A stretch of DNA of 22,003 nt from Gloeopeniophorella convolvens (Eukaryota; Basidiomycota; Agaricomycetes; Russulales). The stretch covers positions 1-22,003 of the forward strand of contig WTXD01000176.1 in the NCBI GenBank assembly GCA_022496205.1. The letters run 5' to 3'. The notes under the pieces are model-generated. The model ran no database searches, was not told the origin of the DNA, and saw only the letters and a program-made list of their open reading frames with translations. Both the position numbers and the translations under genes were made by a program. Numbering within the stretch: position 1 is the first letter of the stretch; every line of letters begins with the position of its first letter. Shown here piece after piece: positions 8,840 to 21,000 of this stretch.

Positions 8840-11800
8840 ATGCCAATATTTGACGGGATCAAGTTCTTCTGCACCTCCACCCTCTCAGAGGACCGGCGGA
8901 CCGAGTTGGCCCTCCTCCTGCAACACAACGGGGCTAAATCTGTGTCTCTTGAAGATGCGACACACATCGTTACTCTTGCAGATGACTTTGAAGGGCGGGA
9001 TAATGTGAGGGAAGAGACTGCACTGGTCACGGTGCGCTACCTTGATTCGAGCTAACGCACAATGACCCTGACGCTTCTCGCTAGGACTATTGGGTTGATA
9101 GATCTCTGATCCTCGGGAGACTCCAACTGTGAGCCTTTTTATCGCAGCATGTATCATTGCACCTGATGATCAGTACAGCTCACAACACTTCTCTCCTGAT
9201 CCCTGTATGCTCTTCTCAGGAGTCGTGGCATGCGCGACTGACGTGCGGCATCCCCTCTGCTTCCTTCTCCACCATCCTGATCCATTTCTCATAGCTTACT
9301 CCATCCGACATTGAAGTTCTCTCCGCAGGTATTACTGCACTTGGGGGCAGTGGCGCGCGGGTTTGACGCGCGATGTCACGCACCTTTTCGCTGTTGGGCC
9401 TGGATCTGAGAAGTACCAGACCGCGCTTCATTATCAGAAGGACACGCAAATCAGAGTGGTCGTTCCTCACTGGTTCGACGATTCAGTCCGACTGGGCATT
9501 CGCGGGCTTTCCACGAGTGTATACGAGTGGCCCGAACCTACCATCTTTACCCACGGGAGGCCGAATACGGAGGATGGCGATGCGGGAGGTAGCTCTCTAC
9601 GACCGCAGAGCAAGTTTTCCCAGGAGAAGAAGGCATTATACAGAGCTGCACTCATGACGGCAGAACAGGAGGCGAAGCTAGGTCAAGCTGAAGTCCGGGA
9701 TATCTGGGGTCAAAGGCGCATCCTCCTCAGCTCGGACCTCGACCTTTCGAGCGATCGCAGGCTCGCCGTGGAGGCTGGGATTGTTCGTTCTGGGGGCGTC
9801 GTCGTGGAGTATAATGCTGAGCGTTCCGAGTCTTCCGACCCTGATTACGACTTCGATGTTCTGGTCGCGCGCTACCGCTGGGGAGACCTTTATGTTCAGG
9901 TAGGCTTGCCTCCAATCAACTTGTACATTGTGAAATGCTGACTCTCTCTCCAGGGCGTGAACAGGCGCAAACTTATAGGGTCGCTTACCTGGCTGTTTCA
10001 CGTAGAGTCTACCGGCAACCTCAGCACACCTACTGCCCAGCTGCTCCATTATCCAATTCCAAAGAAACCTATCGAGGGGTTTTCTGCTCACGTACGTGCT
10101 GCTGGTTTCCGTGTCGTATAGAGATACTTGACGTGCATTGCAGGAGATCACTGTCACAAATTATACAGGCGAAGCGCGCGATTACCTCAAGAAACTGATA
10201 AGCCTTATGGGTGCAACATTCACGCCCAGTATGTCTGGAAAAAATACAGTTCTCATCGCCGCATTGTACGCCCATCTTGAAACATCCGCACCCTGAGTAA
10301 CGCATTAACCTATGCGTTGTCAACGCAACAGCATCTCTGGCAACAAAGCAACCAAGGCGCGCAACTGGTCCATTCCAGTTGTCAACCACACTTGGCTCGA
10401 AGACTGCTTCATCCAGTGGAGGAATCTCTCCGTTGGACTTGAGAAATACGTCACGTTACTCCGGTCTCGATTTCTCTGCGCACCTCGGGGAACGTGGCAT
10501 CCAACGCGAAGTTATTCAAGATGGACTCTCTGACCTCGTGGCGGAGATGGCGCTTACGCCGAAGGCGGCATCAGCCCCTGAAGATGAAGGCCCAGATGAT
10601 CATGATGCAGGGAACCAGCCCCCGACGCCCGTGAGTAGGCGCAGCGCCCGAAGAGCCAAAGAGGTGGATGACGCCACAGACCGTCGCGAAAATGAAGACC
10701 GAATGGATATCGATGCGGCATCCGAGCCCAGGCGCACCAAAGGAGCAGATTACGACCAGATGAACGTTGACGAGCCGTTCGAGCTTCGCAAGGGAGCACA
10801 AGGCCCGAGTCTAAGCGCGCTGGAAAATCCCCTAGGACAGCAGGGACTAACCTTTCACCCTCGAGGCAGCCTATCACCCCACGGCTACGTACCTACAAAC
10901 ACACCCCATCAGCCAGCAAGCGCCAGCGCCGACTCGACTCAGACGCGACGGAGGACGAAGATGAAGCACCCCCCACGAAGAGGTCGGTTTTGACCAAGAC
11001 GATGGCGGCAATTGGCTCTCCTGCGAAGGGCAAAGAGAAAGCACCCCAGAAACCCCCATCAAACGCTGCCCCAGCGACCCCACGACGACAGCTATCAGTC
11101 CTCATGCCACCCGTTGGAACGGGCGAGGCCCTTTTGAAGTCTCCCCATCTCTCGCCAAAGAAGACGAGTCCGACAAAAGGCAAGCCGAAGAGCCGGGCTG
11201 TTGCACCGGAAGAGGAGGCGTCCAGTTCTGGCCAATATGTGCGACCCCGGCCGTCCCTCGCTGCGGAGACTAGCATGGATCAAGAAGAGGTCTCGTTTCG
11301 GCAGGGGTCACGCCGGTCGGCTGCAAACAAGGCGTCGCAGCGTCTCCGGGACGAGATTATGCCCGACGTGGTCAATTTCGAGAAGGAGATGCGACGTGGT
11401 CGCGTACAGGAGGCCAACTTTCCAGATGCCAAGCATGTCAAGGATGGCACGAAGGCTAGCACAAAGGCGGCGGGTAAGAAGCGCGCGTCGCTCCACCCAG
11501 AGCCCGAAAACGCGACATCGTCTGATGATGATCGTGCACGCAAGAAACGGCGCGTTGGCGGCGTAAAGGACAGGAGCCGCTCTATCGCCGAGGACGATGG
11601 AGAGCCTGCGAGCGGCACGGAGGCTAGCTCACAAGAGCGGGAGGCCCAGTCTAGCAAGAGCGGAGTCAAGAAGGCGAAATCGAAGAACCCACGCGCTGAT
11701 GGCGACTCAAGGTGAGTTATCTTGACGTTTACTAGTGCAGGTACGTAGTTAACGGGCTATAGCGATTGTTCTGTTCGAGTCCTAGTCACGCAAGTCACAC

Positions 11801-12535
11801 TAGGCGATGATGCCGAAAGGGTGAGTACGATTCTCCTACTGCTGGTCCGAGTTTTTACCTTTGCATTGACAGGCCATGACGAAGCTTGGCGCAAAGATGG
11901 GTGTCAAGCCTGGTGAATGTACCCATCTGGTTGTCAAAAACCTGGGTCGCACTGAAAAGTTCCTTTGTGCCATGGCCGTTGCTCCCGTCATCATCACGGA
12001 GAAGTGGGTCCAAGCGTGTGTCGCGGCCAAGAAGCTACTCTGTAGGCGCATTTATTTACGTAGAAGTAGTAAAGCTGTTCTGAAATTGCTTCTCCAGCTC
12101 CCGACAAGTACGTGCTTGTCGATCCCAGCAACGAGAAGAAGTGGAAGTTCAAGTTAGCCGACGCTTTGAAGCGAGCGAAGGCAAACAGGGGTCAGTTGTT
12201 CGCCGGCATGACCTTCTTCGTTACGAACAAGGTACCTGTGGATAAGAAACTCCTCAAGAATATCGTTGCAGCACATGGTGGCCAGGTGAGTATATGCTCG
12301 CTGGTATAGTTAATACCTTTCGATCCTTGGCTCGTAGATACGTCAGCAAAACCCGACTACTCGTGTGCTCAATGGCAAACCCGACAACTACGTGATCTCG
12401 TGTCCTGAGGACGCCTCGATATGGCGTCCCATAGCTGAGGCTGGCCACACGATCTATTCGCAAGAACTCATTCTCAATGCTGCTCTTACACAAGAGATCA
12501 ATCTGGACGACGAAGCCTATCAAGTCCACGCATAG
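8840..12535 (+). CDS. Brc1/Rtt107-like protein with six BRCT domains, about 1052 aa
   Basis: Predicted nuclear scaffold of the DNA-damage and replication-stress response. Eleven exons: 8840-9031, 9085-9128, 9179-9242, 9295-9899, 9954-10091, 10144-10265, 10332-11711, 11763-11820, 11873-12041, 12098-12285 and 12338-12535. All ten introns are GT-AG, 50-66 bases. The N-terminus MPIFDGIKFFCTS is the family start. BRCT 1-4 lie at about 1-85, 90-185, 225-325 and 348-440; their core Trp motifs include DYWVDRS, VPHWFDD, LTWLFHV and NHTWLEDCF. Residues about 450-850 are a disordered linker with a basic RKKRRV patch. BRCT 5-6 fill 853-1050 (TKLGAKMGVKPGECTHLVV, ITEKWVQACV). Thr858 and Lys897 sit roughly where S. 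pombe Brc1 binds phospho-H2A (inference). Three single-base breaks interrupt the frame: one G short at 9343-9347, one T extra at 10456-10457, one A short near 10800-10801. Correcting all three gives exactly 1053 codons, so they are probably sequence errors. Confidence 0.92.
9343..9347 (+). other. frame break in BRCT exon 4 (G run one base short)
   Basis: Exon 4 reads LTPSDIEVLSAGITALGG and then meets a stop within a few codons. From 9352 the family sequence WRAGLTRDVTHLFAV continues in the frame that one more G in this G5 run would give, restoring GGQWRAG. The exon lies inside BRCT 2, so the break would destroy the protein if real. Confidence 0.75.
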
Positions 12536-12745
12536 TGATGTGGCGGCATGCGCCTATATATCCAGCATTCTTCACCCGCGGTTCAGCCGCACACCAGTAT
12601 GTTTATGTCCGCCCACGCTTGTGTTGGGACACGAGATGTCAATTTCTTGATCGCATCACGGTATCTTAGCGCCGTAGACGCGTTTAATTTGCTCATTGGT
12701 GATGGAGGGAGTCATATGTACATGGATATCAAGTAGTCATTCTAT
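12536..12745. other. convergent intergenic spacer
   Basis: The BRCT gene (+) and the GH31 gene (-) end tail to tail with 210 bases between their stop codons. Both 3' UTRs must share or overlap this interval. No exon, terminator hairpin or repeat is evident. Confidence 0.6.
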
Positions 12746-15700
12746 TCACGACCATGAGACGGTCGATTCACCGTTGAGGTCAATCCGGAGATCAGATACA
12801 ACAAGGCGCTGGACATCGGGGGTGTAGTTCCATCTGCGAAGAGGGACGTCCGTCCCGTTGATTAGCACTTGATTAGGGGCTTGGTCTACCCCAAGGATGG
12901 TTATGATGTCCAGACGCCGGACAATGCGGAATCCCCCATCCCCAGAAAGCTCTAATCGTTGACTGCGTGCATGGAACGCGAGCGTCCTGTTGACCGCAGG
13001 GGAATCTTGGCTTGGCATCGTTTCCCCATCATCGACGTGCGCAGTCCCATACGCATCACCGCCTGCGTCAAGGGAGACAAGTAGAGCGTACGGCCCCAAG
13101 GCACTGGCACTCGTCGTGTACCCTGGCTGCGAGTGTAGTAGCAGCGCGCCACCGGAACGGACGTGAAGTGGGATGCGGCCGAGTGGTGCATCAAATTCTG
13201 CTGTGCTCCCAATGGTGGGCAACGTTACCGCAGCATGACTGTACCAGTCACGCCAAATGACCTTCCCGCGCCCTGGAAGGAAGCCTTCGTAGTTGGGTGA
13301 GCTATGTGGGCCTGCCAGGAAACAAGTACAAGACTCACCTGATACCGACGATACGTTTGGTGTCAAAACAGGGGTGACCAGGATATCACTCCCAACCAAA
13401 AATTGGCGGTCGACATGGAGCAAGTCCGGCTCTTGCGGGAATTCGAAAAAAAGGGCTCGGATGGGCGGAGTCCCATAAAAAGATGCATTCGCAAAGAGCG
13501 TATACTTTCTCTCATGCTCAGAATTTGTGGCCGAACCCCGATGATTGAAGCGAGACCTACCCAATACGGAAGGAGAGCGTAGCGCACGGAGATGCGGCTC
13601 GACTGGCATCTCTGACGCTGTCCCACCTGTAGGGTTCTTGCGGTATCGCCGCGATATTGTGATTGCGGAAGAAGGGCGTGAACGCTGCAAGCTGCATCCA
13701 GCGATTGCACAGTTCCTCGTCCGTGTTACCGACTGTAAAAAAGCGGATGCATCAATACCACGTATTGGTAATTCACGGCAGATTGGAAAGTCACCGAAAC
13801 CACAGGCGTCAGCTCCCACCATTGGTATCTGATAAAGCTGGAACTGGAGAACACCCTGGATACTGTGGTGCAACGACGACCATTTACTCCAATTGTCCCC
13901 GAGCTTACGAAGAGTGTTTGAGCCGACACGCGGTCTTGCGATATATTTTGTGTCACTTACCCAGTGCCCTGTCCATTTACCGGATCCTGCGAACGTCGAA
14001 CGCCCGATAAAAACGGACGTTTACCCGGACGCAATTGGCGGAGTGCAAGATTCGTTGCTCGCGACATCAAGTGCCCAAAGAGATTGTGCACGTTGAGTTC
14101 AATGTGACCTCCATAGTGAATGGCGGTAGTTGCAATAGTTTGTGCAGACAAATCGCCGAGGGCTGTCAAAAACCCGTGCTCTCAGATCCACCGCCACGGT
14201 GAACAAGATAGACTGAATGCCTACCGTTGTGAATGGCATATGGCGGCCCGCCCGCCGTGTCGACGACGTGCTTCCCGAACCAGCATTGCTGTCTCTCCCA
14301 GTGACGTCATTGACTCTCGCATGGGCTCCTGATCCATAAGTGAGCACTCCATTGGCAGTGATATTTCCGCTGGACCCGAAGGTGATCGCGTCATATCTGG
14401 GCTTGCGTCAGAGACGAGGAATGAAGAGATCGGGATGTGAGTCGTACCCTTCCGGGAAGTCGACGACGGGAACCAGGCTCCCCTGGAAGGATGATTGGGA
14501 ATGAAGTGTTGACTTGATCGGAGTTGAGAGCACTGGAGCAGAGTCAGCACTCATTACGCCAGCCAAAGGCGGAGCACGAAGCTCCTACCAAGATCCATCA
14601 CAGAATGATCTCGGTTCGTTCATGTCGAGCCAAAGCCCCGAGAACGCAACGCCGATCGCTGACCAGTTTCGCAGTGCTTCCGTCCACCACAGCTCCACAT
14701 TCGGGGAAAGCCAGTCTGGAAAAACCTGAGATCTCGTGTTAGCCTGGTTGTTTCGAGTGCGTCGGCAGAAAGCCTCCCGCTCACGCTATATCCCGGCCAT
14801 ACTTGCCCGACGAGCAGAGATGCACCTTGACTGCGGATGAAGATACCGCTAGGAGCACGGCACGATAGGGTCATGTCCAAATGGAGTAGTGCAAATCAGG
14901 GTCTTACAGTTCGTCCCCACGAGTGAAAGGGTCGTACTTGCGCTCCGGTCAGGAAGAAAGAAGATTCTTTACGGAAGCGTGGAACTTACAACATCCGTCG
15001 CGTTTGCCACGAGGGCCACTGAGCCATGGACGATGGGGATATCTAAGTACATTGGAAGTCAGCTAACAGCGTACCTTCCGCATCCATAGTGACCAACAGT
15101 GCTGCGCGTTTGCATTCTGTGTCGGAGAGAGATCACACGGCTGTGCTGTCAGATAAAGCGAAAATCTACCAAGTCCTCCATGAACCTGCGTAAATCGTTT
15201 TCGGGAAATGCGACAGGATCAACGGTAAAATCTCTGTAATCATGGTATATTTCCAAGTCGTTCCATATCGCTGCGTATAAAGAGTTATGGGCGTCTGCTA
15301 GAAAGACGAGAGAGGATGACCGCACATTCGAGAGGGACATCCGCCGCGCGCATTGCGTTCACTTGCTTCCGTGTTTCGGCCAGAGTCGTGTAGCCCATCT
15401 ACATAGGTGGAATCCGAAGGCCCAGTTCGGCTGCCGAGCAGGCAAGCCGACAACTCGGCCGTACTGTTCGATGACACTGTTGGGGTCGGGTCCCGAGAAG
15501 AAGTACAAATCAAGGGTGCCACCGATGGTGCGGTACTGTATCAGTGATGTTTTCGAGTCTGGCGGTGTTGCTAAGGATAATGTCCGAACCAGCTGCGCTA
15601 CGCGCGGTCAGGCTCTGAGGTAGCCGGCAGTGGCGCTAACTGGACACACCTGGATAGGAAGACGCCGTGCGACAGGAAACGGTTCGATAACGAATCCAAC

Positions 15701-16640
15701 CGGTGCTCAAGGTACACAGGATGCACGCCGTAACTGGTGCATTGTGAGCGTGAGCTTTGTAAGCTGGAGATCGGCGCAACCGACGCACATATTCTCGTCG
15801 GTTGGGGTGGCCTCGTCCCGAGCCCATAGCGCCTGGATTGTCCCATTCCGCACGTCCCGGCGGAACCCACTGGAGGCGACCACTTCCCCTAGCCCGTAGA
15901 TGTTCGCATCAAACGGAAGTGCCGACGTGAGCTGTATAGTATCCGTTCGTTCTCAAAATAACTCAGGGAAACTGGAAAAGGGGCTGATTACCTGCAAAGT
16001 AGCTGTCCTCGAAAACCAACGGGAAGCCCATCGAATGCCGTTCTCCGATCGGGACTGAGATATGGCAGGGATGGGTGCCGGTGGCAGGGAGGTGATGCGT
16101 GGTGTCCGAAAAGGGGTACGGGAGTCTGAATCAGATCGGCGCGGTTATCCAAAAGGCGAAGGGTGAGGGCCTCATAATTTGAATTGCAGGTCCGCATTGG
16201 CGGCATAGCTTGGCGAGTTTTGCGTCGGGGCCGCCGCAGGTCGGTCGAAGTAGGCCATTGGCAGAGTGAACTGATGAGGCCCAGACTATCGAATATGTTT
16301 ACGTGCAACCTGAAACATCCGGTGAGTCGGTTGAAGGATGACTGGAGGGATTGACGCACCGAGAACGAGTTCTCGTACGTGACTTCAATCGTGAGATTTT
16401 GGATATCATTGCCAAACGCGTTTGCACGGAAGACCCGGCGAGATTCAACCGCGCTACCAAGCCCGTGCTGTGTTTCTTGGACCGAATCCAACTTGTACCC
16501 TGAAGAAGAGATCCCAGAATCTTTGCCATAGTCACTTCATGGAAACACCACCTGGGGCAACTCGAGACATTGAGTGAATGCCTCTGTGTGCCATAATTCC
16601 CGCTTGAGTCGTAGCGCTGCCAGCAGAAGCCGAAGAGCGA
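12746..16640 (-). CDS. GH31 alpha-glucosidase (intron-rich, many frame breaks)
   Basis: Predicted retaining alpha-glucosidase (maltase type) releasing glucose from alpha-glucan ends. N-domain: SLNVSSC near 16560, [24 protein letters not shown], then [20 protein letters not shown]. Barrel: [53 protein letters not shown], and the nucleophile motif LWLDMNEP (Asp 14624-14626). The acid/base motif GHW-LGDN is split by an intron (Asp 13895-13897). The rest is [51 protein letters not shown] and [11 protein letters not shown], ending NGESTVSWS at TGA 12746-12748. Clear introns: 13285-13338, 13505-13560, 13733-13794, 13904-13960, 14163-14224, 14726-14784, 15271-15325, 15598-15649, 15734-15788 and 15932-15991. 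At least seven single-base breaks can be placed, with more at about 14240-14460 and 16020-16330. No start ATG is certain; a hydrophobic stretch ([17 protein letters not shown], about 16606-16656) may be the secretion signal. It could be a young pseudogene, but intact motifs favour sequence error. Confidence 0.88.
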
Positions 16641-18008
16641 CAAAAATTGACAAAAAAAATATGGGCACTACGTAGGATATGGTTTTAGGACAGTCCCGGG
16701 GAACAGAGAAACAGCGCACTAGGACCAATTTTTCTTTCGCCGTTGTGCCTTGAGCGTGCGAGCGGGTTTCCACCGGGCCACGAGGCTCACTAGCGGGCGT
16801 TAGACTGTTTCAAGCTGCGATCGTCAGGAGCTGCCTGATGCCTCTGCCTGAAGCTTGGGGGTAGTCATGCTCATCCTTGGGCTTCCCTGGGCGGGTCGGA
16901 AAGTAGCAGCCGGGTGCGTGAGCGTTCTCAAAAGGGGCGTGCGTTATCGCTTGACGCCGGGGTAGCACCTTCAACGCATGCCCCGTTTACGTGTGGGAGA
17001 GCCCGGAGAGGCTGGGCTGCATATAATGGCCATATCGTCCACTTCTACACGTTCTTGTGTGGAGCGCTCACCTTAATGAAGGAGCCTTTCTTGATTGACG
17101 TCGACAGGATCTGCGAAGGTAAGACCGGTGGGACGTCGAAGCTCGAAGCGTCCACTGGCACTTCCGCATCAGTCTGATCAACTGTGTTCCATTTGAACTC
17201 TACTTACTTATCAGTTGACACAAGGCCAGCGCCCCATGTCATCCAAAAACTCTACCAATTCATATAACCCAGGACTAGGACTTGGCTGGGGACTTCTCTA
17301 TTTTCACTGGGAACGGAGTTAGCAAGATAAGCCGTGTTATAGAGATATCGGAGTTTGCGACCAAGCTGGTCCCGTGATGGCCTTCCACGGTTGGCAGTAT
17401 AAAAGAAACTGAGGGTGGGTCCAACGGTTGGCCCCCTGGCCACCAATCTGGCACAAACTGTCCCGCGCGTCCGCCGCCGCAGTGACCCGTGTGGGGTCCT
17501 CGGCCCGAACCCCCGCTACACCACTGTCGACTGGCACTCGCCCACTAGTCGGGCGTCTATATATCTCTATCCTGTCAGGTCGGGTTTCTCTGTCACTGGG
17601 CGAGCGCGCCGCGGGTGGTCGCTGTCATTCGCCGGTCTTGCGCTGGCCTGGTTCGGTCGTCATGCAAATGGCACGGTATTAACATATGTGGCGTACTAGT
17701 ACGTACTTGGTCATGCAGGTAAACAACATGAAGCCTGGGTATCAATCAAGACGACTTCGAATATGCCCATTAAACCTAGGCTCGTATCCCAAGCGACGGT
17801 GTCAGTATATGTAGCAAAATGCATGTATCAATGTTCGAGAAACAATGGAATAGATGATAGATAGAGCGGGAGACAGGAAAGCAGCATGGTGGGTGATGCA
17901 GATGTCGTACATGAATGGTCGAGCGCGGGATAAGGATATAAATTAGAGAGCGAGGGAGATATGGGACAAGAGGACGAGGTGGGGGGTCGGTGGCCCTAGA
18001 CCCGTCGC
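16641..18008. other. intergenic region between the GH31 and TBC genes
   Basis: This holds the 5' flank of the GH31 gene and the 3' flank of the TBC gene, both on the minus strand. The missing first GH31 exon may lie in the left part, but I found no ATG-led signal peptide that splices convincingly. A TATA-like TATAAAAG is at 17398-17405 on the + strand and a CTATATAT at about 17557-17564, both without a recognisable gene. Open frames of 60 to 94 codons near 17340-17700 have shadow-like composition. Confidence 0.45.
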
Positions 18009-21000
18009 TCAGCTGCGGGGTAGGGAGATGGACGCTGGTGTCGTGTTGCTGCTGCGGCGCGCCGAGTTCGGGAGGCGATTCTGAGCCTGGCGCTTAACCT
18101 GCGCCTCCATTTTGACCCGTTGTTTGCGGACATCATCGTCTTTAAGCTTGACCGAATTGGCGAGCTCGATGAGCGTGTCGGGAGACGAGGAAATAAGGGA
18201 GGGTAGTGGGTGCAGGAGGATATTCAGCGCTTCAGCCTCGGTGTTGACGTCGAGGAGCGCGCGACGACAGCAGGCGACAAGCGCAAGGCCGATGCGGAAG
18301 AGGAATACAACACCTGCACCGACGTGAGTGCTTGCAAGAGAGAACGAAAGCGAGCTACGCACCTTCGCTGAGGAAGATGTCCCACACGCGCTGAAAGTAG
18401 TCTGTGGGTAGCGCCTCCACAAAGAGTGATGTGAACCTTTGATTCTGATCAGAACCGTTGCGGCTCGGCTCGGCGTACGGGCAACTCACCAGGGCCGGCA
18501 GAGGCGAATGGGAGGTATGCTCATCCCGGTGAACAGTCTCTTGGCAATCGTAGAGTCTGCCGCCTCGAGCGCCTTGGCGAACAGCGTCGCGTCGACCTCG
18601 AGCTGGATGGCGTTGGAGGAAAAGTATGGCCGTAGATGTGTATCCATGAGCGATATAAAGATCCAGAACGCATCTTCCTCGGGTGACTGCAGAAGGAGCT
18701 GACCTGCGATGAACGCGAGACCTGCCGTAAGAGTCATCAGCAGACGGTTCATGTTAGCAGTCAAGACGGCGACGCACCCTTGGAATACTGGATATCCGGC
18801 ACCATCGTCAGATACGCATTCAACAGCGACACCAGCGGCCCATTCGGCTGCCTGAGCCGCATGTCTTCCGGAAAGCACGCGGGCGCGTCGCGCTGGATCT
18901 CGCCGAGCACCCGCACGCGTTCGCGCTCGCCCAGCTGCGCATACAGCCCCTCGATGCGCTTCGCCTTGCTATCGCTGAGGTGCGCCCACACCTGGTAGCG
19001 CACAGAGGCCGGGACGCCCTCCTGCAGCAGGCGCCGCACCTTCTTGCTCTTGCGTGCCTGTGCGGGCGGCGTCGATGCCATCGCGGCGACCCACTTGAGC
19101 TCTCGCGCCCGGTGCGCCTCGACCGCGCCTGCGCTCGGCGCACCGGGAGGCAGGGCTTGACCCTGCGCAGACGGGCTTACGGGAGAGCGCAGGTCAGACG
19201 CGGAGCCGGACATCATCGACGCTGCGGGGCTGTCGACGCGCAGAAGAGATGGGCGCCCGTCGGTACCGCCGCTCAAGGCCTTGCCGTTCATCGAGATGTC
19301 CTCGCTCGCGCGCGGGCGCGACGCGCTCGGCCGGACGAGCTCAAAGTCCGTGTCTTGCACCTGCACCGTCTCGCTACCACCGATCCCGTCGTCCGCCTTG
19401 TCGTCGCGCGAGGAAGACTTGGAGCGCAGCGCGGAAAGCGAGATCTTCGACCGGAGCGAGCTGCTCCGCGCCATCGGCGGGCTGAGCCCTTGCGGGGTGG
19501 GAGTGGGCGACGCCACACGGGCACTGTTGACCGAATCGGCGGACGTCCGGGCGCGCACCAAGCCGTGTGATGGCTGCCGATGCGCAGAATCGGTACTATT
19601 GGGCGGGCTGCGCGCGAGCCCCGATGTTACCGCGGACTTCTCCTTGGACGGGGGTTGCAGTGGTAGTGTCTGCTTCGAACCTGGCGCGTCCGCCTTGGGG
19701 GCGACCGCCTGCAGCGCCTCGCGCTCGAGCGTCGACGCCGATTTGGAGTGGCGCACGCGGAGTGACGGCTCGCTCCGGGCAGGGGTAAGTGTGCGGGGCG
19801 TGGGCACAGGTATGGGGAAGGATGATGGCGACGTGGGGAGGGATGACGGCGATGTTGGGAGGGAGGTTGGCAGTGGCTGAGCGGCCCCATTCTCGGCAGG
19901 TGGTGGCGCGCCGGGCTTTGCTTGGGACAGTGCGAGCGGCGACGGGGTATACTGCCGTGCCTGGAGCCGTGCGGTGTGGGCCGCCGCGCGCGAGGATATC
20001 GAGCTTGGGCGGGAGCTCGCGTCCGGTGCCGGCGCGCTCGGCTCCTCCTTGCTGCAAACACACCCCCGAGCCTCAGTCAGCCATATAAGAACATATGAAC
20101 TGTACGGGAAAGGCTACGTACCTCCGCTCCTTGTTCTGTGCTCCAGGCACAAGCGCGGTATCGAACCCCGAAAACGAGCGCGAGCGCGGGCGCGCGGTGC
20201 TCGCCTTGGGGAAGAAGTTTGCGCGCGGGATGACGTTCCCGCCTGCCGGCGCAGGCGAGACCGTGCGGAGCTCAGGAGGCGGCGGCGCCTCACCACTACC
20301 CACACCACCACCCACACTACTACTACTACCACCACTTACAACAACCGCAGTAGCCGCGACCGCAGCAGCAGCGCGCATGCGGTTCGCCGGGACGTCGTTC
20401 GGTGGCTCGAGCGAGAAGAAGATCGGCACGGGGCCCACCGCCGCGCTGAGCTCGATCTCGGTAAACGCGTACACCGTTGCGCCGCGCGGCGGGACGCCGG
20501 GCGCGGGTGCGCGCAGGGGCATCACGGCGGCGTGACGCAGCGCTTCGACAAGCGCGCTCGAGGAGGACGGCGCGGGCGGCGCGCGGCTGTAGAGCGGGCC
20601 CTGTGGCGACGCGCTCGGCTTGGGCGCGTTCGGGTGCGGTAGGAAGCGGCTCGCGCGCGGGGAGTCAGCCTGCTGCTGGGGCTGCTGCGGTGGTGGTGGA
20701 CGCAGGTGTGGGATGACGGGCACCGGCATCAGGTTGACGGTCGGGGATGCGGGCGTGAGCGGGAGGCTAGCGCCTTGCGGCGAGCGCGGGGTGTATGGCG
20801 GCGGTGGCGGCGGAGCAGGGTTCATCACGACGAGCGGTGCGGGCGCGCCGCGCTTCTTCTCCGACGGCGGCGCGGCAGTCGAGGGGACACCTGGGACAGG
20901 CGGCGAGGCGGGCGACTGGGGCTGGGACAGGGGACGAGGCGCGAGCGCGTCGGCCTCGTCGTCCTCAATGACGATGCTCTGCGGCGGTGGCGGCGGCGGC

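Noticed and set aside
13733..13794. Apparent frameshift after the GADACGF motif of the GH31 gene
   Set aside because: It is a normal 62-base GT-AG intron; splicing gives [16 protein letters not shown] in frame.
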